A stretch of DNA of 11,275 nucleotides from Candidatus Omnitrophota bacterium (GTDB lineage: Bacteria > Omnitrophota > Gorgyraeia > JACOVV01), in the NCBI GenBank assembly GCA_023248175.1, contig JAHFFC010000014.1:1-11275 (forward strand), given 5' to 3'. Positions 7,673-11,275 of this stretch are shown here, piece by piece (within the stretch, counting starts at the first letter, position 1; every line of letters begins with the position of its first letter). Both the position numbers and the translations under genes were made by a program. The notes below the pieces were generated by a model. The model saw only the letters and a list, made by a program, of their open reading frames with translations. It made no database searches and was not told the DNA's origin.

Positions 7673-7832
7673 CAAATAACCAAATCCCAATGAACAAATT
7701 ACAAACAATAAACAATTTACGAAATTACAATGACCGAAACATACGATTTGATTTTGGTTGTTGGGTATTGGAATTTGTTTGTAATTTGGAATTTGTGATT
7801 TGTGATTTTTCAATCTCTGTGCCTCTGTGGTT
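7646..7832 (+). repeat. Long imperfect palindromic intergenic repeat
   Basis: Two nested inverted repeats share a centre near 7740. The outer arms, 7646-7664 and 7814-7832, match at 16 of 19 positions. An inner 14-bp perfect inverted match is at 7695-7708 and 7775-7788. Between them both arms are built of low-complexity CAAATTAC / GTAATTTG-like words, with a tandem ATTTGTG at 7791-7804. The whole element fills the space between the ACP gene and der. Its composition (A-rich left half, T-rich right half) is unlike the flanking genes. From memory, CTCTGTG...CTCTGTGG and GGAATTTG-type words recur as dispersed intergenic repeats in several environmental bacterial phyla, but copy number here cannot be judged from one window. 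It could fold into a long hairpin in RNA. There is no transposase. Confidence 0.8.
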
Positions 7833-7844
7833 AATCATTAAACC

Positions 7845-9191
7845 ATGAGCCTCCTGGCAAAGATAGTTCTGGTCGGACGTCCGAACGTGGGGAAATCGTC
7901 TCTCTTTAATCGGATGATTGGCCGCCGAAAGGCGGTAGTTGAGGATCACCCAGGAACTACTCGCGATTGGCAAGGACAAAAAGTGCAATGGCGACATAGT
8001 TCCTTCCTGCTCGTTGATACCGGAGGAGTCCTTCCTGGGGGAGAGGAAAAAATGCAGCGTCGGGTGGCCCAACAAGTTGACAAAATCCTTCAACAAGCCA
8101 GTCTGATTGTGTTTGTGGGGGATTGCGGCGACGGGCTGACGACAACTGATGAAACCCTCTTTCAATACGTCAGACGGAAAAACCGCCGGATTGTTCTGGC
8201 GATTAACAAAGCGGATAACCCGAATGAAGAACTGGGTGTTTCTGATTTCTATCGTTTGAAGGGGTTTGATTCTTCGAATATTTTCCCCGTCTCGGCTCTG
8301 CATGGAAAAGGAATCGCCAATCTTTTAGACTACATCGCTGGAGAATGTTCCAACGAACAGCAGTCTGCTTCGGAAGAACAAGAAGAGAAAATTCCGCGGC
8401 TCGCCATTGTCGGGAAACCGAACGTCGGGAAATCAACTTTAGTAAACCAGTTGTTAGGCGAGGAGAGGGTGTTGGTTGATGAAACTCCGGGGACGACGCG
8501 AGATTCCATCGAGGTCAGCTTTGAAATCAAGGGGCAAAAATATCTTCTGATAGATACGGCCGGAATCCGGCATATCGGAAAGATTAAAGAAGTGGTTGAT
8601 ATCTTCAGCATCGCGAGGACTAAAAAATCGATCCGGCAGAGCGACCTTCTCATTTTTCTGATTGACGGCGCCGAGGGAATCGTCAGGGAGGACCTGCGCA
8701 TCGCCCGTTTAATCAAAGAAGCGGACAAACCGTGTGTGATCGCCCTGAATAAATGGGACCAGGTGAGTGATGTTTCCTTTACCGAGTATGCTGAAAAAAT
8801 ATCGGCCCGGATGTCCGATATTTTGTATGCGCCGGTTTTGAAGATTTCCGCGTTGACCGGAATGGGAATTTCGACTCTTTTTGCCGTTGCCAATGAAATT
8901 CTCAAGATGAAGGAGGAAACGGTCACCACCCCAAAATTCAATAAAGCCCTCGAAGAGATTCAAAAGGACCCCAGAGCCCCGCGCGTCTCATTGCCCAAAC
9001 AGTTAAAGTTTTATTATGGTTGTCAGGTAAACAGTAATCCGCACATTTTCCGGATTGTGGCGAATTTCCCCGAAAAGATACCAAGGCATTACCAACAATG
9101 GTTGATCGAACAACTGAGAAGAAAATTAAAACTCAGTTATCTTCCCATTCGTATCAAGTGGGCGGGAAGAGATAGAAAGGATAGCGTATAG
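7845..9191 (+). CDS. der: Ribosome biogenesis GTPase Der (EngA)
   Basis: Der is an essential GTPase with two tandem G domains that helps mature the 50S ribosomal subunit. The first G domain has the P-loop GRPNVGKSS at residues 11-19, then DHPGTTRD, DTGG and NKAD. The second has GKPNVGKST at 190-198, then DETPGTTRD, DTAG and NKWD. A C-terminal KH-like domain (from about residue 355) carries YYGCQVNSNPHIF and ends in the usual IRIKWAGR. The 448-residue length is normal. The ATG at 7845 places the first P-loop at the customary distance from the N-terminus. It has no clear Shine-Dalgarno and lies 12 bases after the palindromic repeat, so it may have lost its ancestral leader or be expressed by read-through. 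plsY follows after three bases; der-plsY adjacency is common in bacteria. Confidence 0.98.
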   Translation: MSLLAKIVLVGRPNVGKSSLFNRMIGRRKAVVEDHPGTTRDWQGQKVQWRHSSFLLVDTGGVLPGGEEKMQRRVAQQVDKILQQASLIVFVGDCGDGLTTTDETLFQYVRRKNRRIVLAINKADNPNEELGVSDFYRLKGFDSSNIFPVSALHGKGIANLLDYIAGECSNEQQSASEEQEEKIPRLAIVGKPNVGKSTLVNQLLGEERVLVDETPGTTRDSIEVSFEIKGQKYLLIDTAGIRHIGKIKEVVDIFSIARTKKSIRQSDLLIFLIDGAEGIVREDLRIARLIKEADKPCVIALNKWDQVSDVSFTEYAEKISARMSDILYAPVLKISALTGMGISTLFAVANEILKMKEETVTTPKFNKALEEIQKDPRAPRVSLPKQLKFYYGCQVNSNPHIFRIVANFPEKIPRHYQQWLIEQLRRKLKLSYLPIRIKWAGRDRKDSV

Positions 9192-9194
9192 CGA

Positions 9195-9833
9195 ATGGAA
9201 TGGCTAATACTTTTTATGATAGGTGGGTTTGCTTATCTATTGGGGTCAATTCCCACCGCCTATTTATTCGGCAAAGCGAAAAAAGGGATTGATATCCGGG
9301 AACATGGAAGCGGTAACGTCGGTGCTACCAACGCGTTTCGGGTTTTGGGCAAACTTCCGGGAATTTTAGTTTTGGCCATTGACATTATTAAAGGTGCCGT
9401 TGCCGTCACATTACTCCCTCGTTTAATCAAACAGGTCACTCCCATAGACTATTCCTGGCTTCTGGCCACTCTTGGAATGCTGGCGATTGCGGGGCATATC
9501 TGGACCCCTTTCCTGCAGTTTAAGGGAGGGAAAGGAGTAGCCACGAGTTTAGGGGTTTTTCTCTTCCTCGACCCAATTTCGACCTTGATCGCGCTGGGAG
9601 TATGGCTTGTAACTCTCCTTTTATTTCGCTACGTTTCGATCAGTTCAATGACAGCGGCCATTACCCTTCCCGTCGCCATGGCATCCTTCCTGCGTCCTTT
9701 TCCTACAGTGCTTGTTTCCTCAATTGCTTGTATCATAATATGTTACAAGCACAAATCCAACCTTCAGAAACTCCTGTTAGGGACCGAGAAAAAAATAGGC
9801 AAAACCCCTCTAAGTCTTTTTCCTTTTCCTTGA
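9195..9833 (+). CDS. plsY: Acyl-phosphate:glycerol-3-phosphate acyltransferase
   Basis: PlsY is a polytopic inner-membrane enzyme that acylates glycerol 3-phosphate with acyl-phosphate made by PlsX, the first step of phospholipid synthesis in most bacteria. The three family motifs are present: SGNVGATN at residues 39-46, GHIWTPFLQFKGGKGVAT at 100-117 and a C-terminal KHKSNLQKLLLGTEKK. The N-terminus has the typical GSIPTAYLFGK. Its 212 residues and multiple hydrophobic segments match the family. The start follows the der stop by three bases, and an AAGGAT at 9177-9182 may serve as ribosome site. Its product is acylated further to phosphatidic acid and, via CDP-diacylglycerol, reaches PgsA, encoded upstream in this window. 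Confidence 0.96.
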   Translation: MEWLILFMIGGFAYLLGSIPTAYLFGKAKKGIDIREHGSGNVGATNAFRVLGKLPGILVLAIDIIKGAVAVTLLPRLIKQVTPIDYSWLLATLGMLAIAGHIWTPFLQFKGGKGVATSLGVFLFLDPISTLIALGVWLVTLLLFRYVSISSMTAAITLPVAMASFLRPFPTVLVSSIACIIICYKHKSNLQKLLLGTEKKIGKTPLSLFPFP

Positions 9834-9954
9834 AATCCAAGAACCTTTGTGAGATAATCTGTTTCCATCGGATGATGCCTCCCTGTGGTCCTACAACTCA
9901 ACTAACAGAGAGTATTCCTTATCCGATACGTTTTCCTCTATTCAAAATTCCGTC
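9834..9954. other. Non-coding stretch between plsY and the toxin remnant
   Basis: No convincing gene, RNA or terminator is seen in these 121 bases. I looked for an antitoxin gene, since RelE/ParE toxins are usually preceded by one, and found no intact or recognisable remnant on either strand. Together with the following pseudogene this makes a 384-base gap without an intact gene between plsY and uppP. Confidence 0.6.
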
Positions 9955-10208
9955 ATGTGCCAAATATTCGCTAGTTATTCCAAATGAGCTCCGAGATTTT
10001 TTAAGTCATTTGACGCCTCTTCTTAAGAACAAGATCAAACAAGCACTGGTTGAGATCCCCGGAAATCCTTCCGTAGGTAAACCTCTTCGGGATGATCTTG
10101 CAGGCTTAAACAGTTATCAAGTGGGAAAGATTCGGGGTAGCGATCGGCCCAAGGAAAACGATCTATCAGAAAGTAGCTCTGGAAATTAAACATGGTTTGC
10201 AAAATTGA
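9955..10208 (+). pseudogene. RelE/ParE-type toxin remnant, frameshifted and internally deleted
   Basis: From 9959 one frame reads AKYSLVIPNELRDFL, then a Lys-rich helix, IPGNPSVGKPLRDDL and GLNSYQVGKIR. This is the layout of RelE/ParE-family mRNA-cleaving or gyrase-targeting toxins, where GKPLR..L.G..SYRVG.YR is a hallmark. An ATG at 9955 is out of frame by one base, as if a T at 9958 had been inserted after the start codon. At about 10134-10137 the reading must shift by +1 to continue with VAIGPRKTIY (10137-10166) and a short Lys-containing tail that stops at TGA 10206-10208. The roughly 14 residues that normally join these two blocks (a beta strand with an IIYRI-like motif) are missing. One insertion plus one out-of-frame deletion leaves no working toxin. 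No antitoxin is visible upstream. The family call rests on motif memory. Confidence 0.75.
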
Positions 10209-10217
10209 TAGCCATTC

Positions 10218-11018
10218 ATGATAACATCTGTGCAGGCACTGATTTTAGGAATTGTCGAAGGGATCACCGAATTCCTTCCTATTTCCTCAACGGGGCATTT
10301 GATTCTTGCAGGCGAATGGTTAGGGATTGGGGGGGAGTCAGTAAAGGCGTTCGAGGTAATTATCCAAGCAGGGGCATTGCTGGCAGTACTGGGACTTTAT
10401 CGTAACCGGATTGGGGAAATGTGGCAGGGAGTCGTCGGTAAAGATGCCGATGGCCGCCGTTTATTAATGAACTTATTCATCAGTTTTTTGCCGGCAGTAG
10501 TGGTCGGTCTTCTTTTTCATGGCTGGATCAAGGAGAATCTATTTCACCGCAGCGCCGTCACTGGCGCTTTAGCCATTGGCGGTATTTTCATGATTGTGGT
10601 GGACCGAATTCTTCCCCCTCACCCAGTTCCTCTCTCCCTTTTTTCCATGACTTATTCTCAAGCCCTTCTCATTGGCCTTGCGCAAGTTCTTTCTCTCTGG
10701 CCCGGTACTTCCCGTGCCATGGTAACGTTAGTCGCCGCGATGTTACTTGGTTTTCCAGCAACCGCAGCGGCGGAATACAGTTTTCTTTTAGCTCTTCCTA
10801 CCTTAGGAGCCGCGGCTCTCTTTGATTTCGCTAAGAACGGTTCTGTTCTGTTTAGCGATGTCACTCTTTTTTCTTTTCTCAGTGGTTTCGCCACGGCCGG
10901 CATTGTCGCGGCTGTTTCGATTCGCTTCTTAATTCATTACCTCACAAAGCATGGGCTGGCCCTTTTTGGATGGTATCGTATTGGGCTGGCGGTGCTGGTG
11001 TGGGGACTCATCCGATGA
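10218..11018 (+). CDS. uppP: Undecaprenyl-diphosphatase (bacitracin-resistance type)
   Basis: UppP is an integral membrane phosphatase that converts undecaprenyl diphosphate to undecaprenyl phosphate, the lipid carrier for peptidoglycan, O-antigen and other polymers; overexpression in other bacteria gives bacitracin resistance. The N-terminal motif GIVEGITEFLPISSTGH has the catalytic-site glutamates Glu14 and Glu18. The second signature PGTSRAMVT at residues 162-170 includes Arg166; the usual PGxSRSxxT serine after the Arg is Ala here, a mild variation. At 266 residues with many hydrophobic stretches it is full length. The start lies 10 bases after the toxin remnant's stop and lacks a clear ribosome site. 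The stop overlaps the next gene as ATGA. Confidence 0.96.
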   Translation: MITSVQALILGIVEGITEFLPISSTGHLILAGEWLGIGGESVKAFEVIIQAGALLAVLGLYRNRIGEMWQGVVGKDADGRRLLMNLFISFLPAVVVGLLFHGWIKENLFHRSAVTGALAIGGIFMIVVDRILPPHPVPLSLFSMTYSQALLIGLAQVLSLWPGTSRAMVTLVAAMLLGFPATAAAEYSFLLALPTLGAAALFDFAKNGSVLFSDVTLFSFLSGFATAGIVAAVSIRFLIHYLTKHGLALFGWYRIGLAVLVWGLIR

Positions 11019-11275
11019 AAGAAGAGATCGAAAGTTTTCTCGCGTTTCTCGCCGTTGAGAAAGGATTGGCAAAGAACAGCTTAGTCTCTTATCGTTTTGA
11101 TCTAAAAAAATATCAGCAGTATCTAACCGATCTTGGAAAACAGAGCTTTTCCGCTGTTACCCACGATGATCTGACCAGTTTTCTTTTTCATCTCAAGGAT
11201 AAGGGGATGGAGGCCACCTCGATCACCAGACACCTTACCGCCATTCGGGGATTGCATCGTTTTCTTGTCCGAGCA
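11015..11275 (+). CDS. Tyrosine recombinase XerC/XerD family, 5' part only
   Basis: Eighty-seven codons remain open to the window edge. They encode the N-terminal SAM-like, core-binding domain of phage-integrase-family recombinases: FLAFLAVEKGLAKNSLVSYR at residues 8-27, then DLKKYQQYL, a VTHDDLTSFL helix and ITRHLTAIRGLHRFL. This is the standard arrangement in XerC and XerD, which resolve chromosome dimers at dif. The catalytic domain with the Arg-His-Arg-Tyr residues lies outside the window, so XerC cannot be separated from XerD, nor a chromosomal Xer from a mobile integrase with certainty. The ATGA overlap with uppP and the housekeeping context favour the chromosomal type. Confidence 0.88.
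   Translation, partial: MKEEIESFLAFLAVEKGLAKNSLVSYRFDLKKYQQYLTDLGKQSFSAVTHDDLTSFLFHLKDKGMEATSITRHLTAIRGLHRFLVRA

Noticed and set aside
7791..7804. Tandem ATTTGTG as a CRISPR or microsatellite signal
   Set aside because: There are only two 7-base units with no spacers, and they fall inside the right arm of the palindromic repeat.
7765..7840. Possible promoter for der within the repeat
   Set aside because: AT-rich words loosely resembling -35 and -10 boxes occur, but the low complexity of the repeat makes such matches expected by chance.
9790..9835. Possible Rho-independent terminator after plsY, from the T-rich run near 9816-9829
   Set aside because: No GC-rich stem could be paired before the pyrimidine run, and part of it is plsY coding sequence.
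9602..10189. Long open frame overlapping the end of plsY and running toward uppP
   Set aside because: Its first two thirds are an out-of-frame shadow of plsY and non-coding sequence with no family resemblance. Only the part from 9959 is meaningful, and it is better explained as a broken toxin gene.

Overview
The window is a densely packed, all-plus-strand stretch of bacterial chromosome with moderate GC. Its core genes are housekeeping genes for translation, protein export, phospholipid and cell-wall lipid synthesis, and recombination. There are no rRNA or tRNA genes, no CRISPR array and no insertion sequence. The lineage cannot be fixed from the sequence. The gene mix and the style of the intergenic repeat recall uncultivated Gram-negative-type phyla such as Omnitrophota, but this is a low-confidence impression from memory.

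Region 1 (about 51-4350) holds a phosphoglucomutase/phosphomannomutase-family enzyme, the translation GTPase LepA (EF4), signal peptidase I (LepB) and the phosphatidylglycerophosphate synthase PgsA. Genes overlap or sit 1-14 bases apart, so they are probably one operon.

Region 2 (4322-7672) is the most unusual part. It encodes a MaoC-type hydratase fused to a short-chain dehydrogenase/ketoreductase, then an FkbH-like HAD-IIIC/GNAT protein, then a stand-alone acyl carrier protein. The three genes overlap each other and the end of pgsA. By family knowledge FkbH loads a glyceryl unit from 1,3-bisphosphoglycerate onto an ACP, so the set looks like a small carrier-protein pathway for an acyl or glyceryl group, placed among membrane-lipid genes. 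The final product is unknown.

Region 3 (7646-7832) is a long imperfect palindromic repeat. Its left arm starts inside the ACP gene and supplies the last eight codons and the stop. Its right arm ends 12 bases before der.

Region 4 (7845-11275) holds der (tandem-GTPase ribosome assembly factor), plsY (glycerol-3-phosphate acyltransferase), a decayed RelE/ParE-type toxin remnant, uppP (undecaprenyl-diphosphatase) and the 5' part of a XerC/XerD-type tyrosine recombinase that runs off the window. PlsY and PgsA belong to one pathway, from glycerol 3-phosphate to phosphatidylglycerol. UppP recycles the lipid carrier for peptidoglycan and other surface polymers, and LepB processes exported proteins. 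The neighbourhood therefore leans toward the cell envelope.
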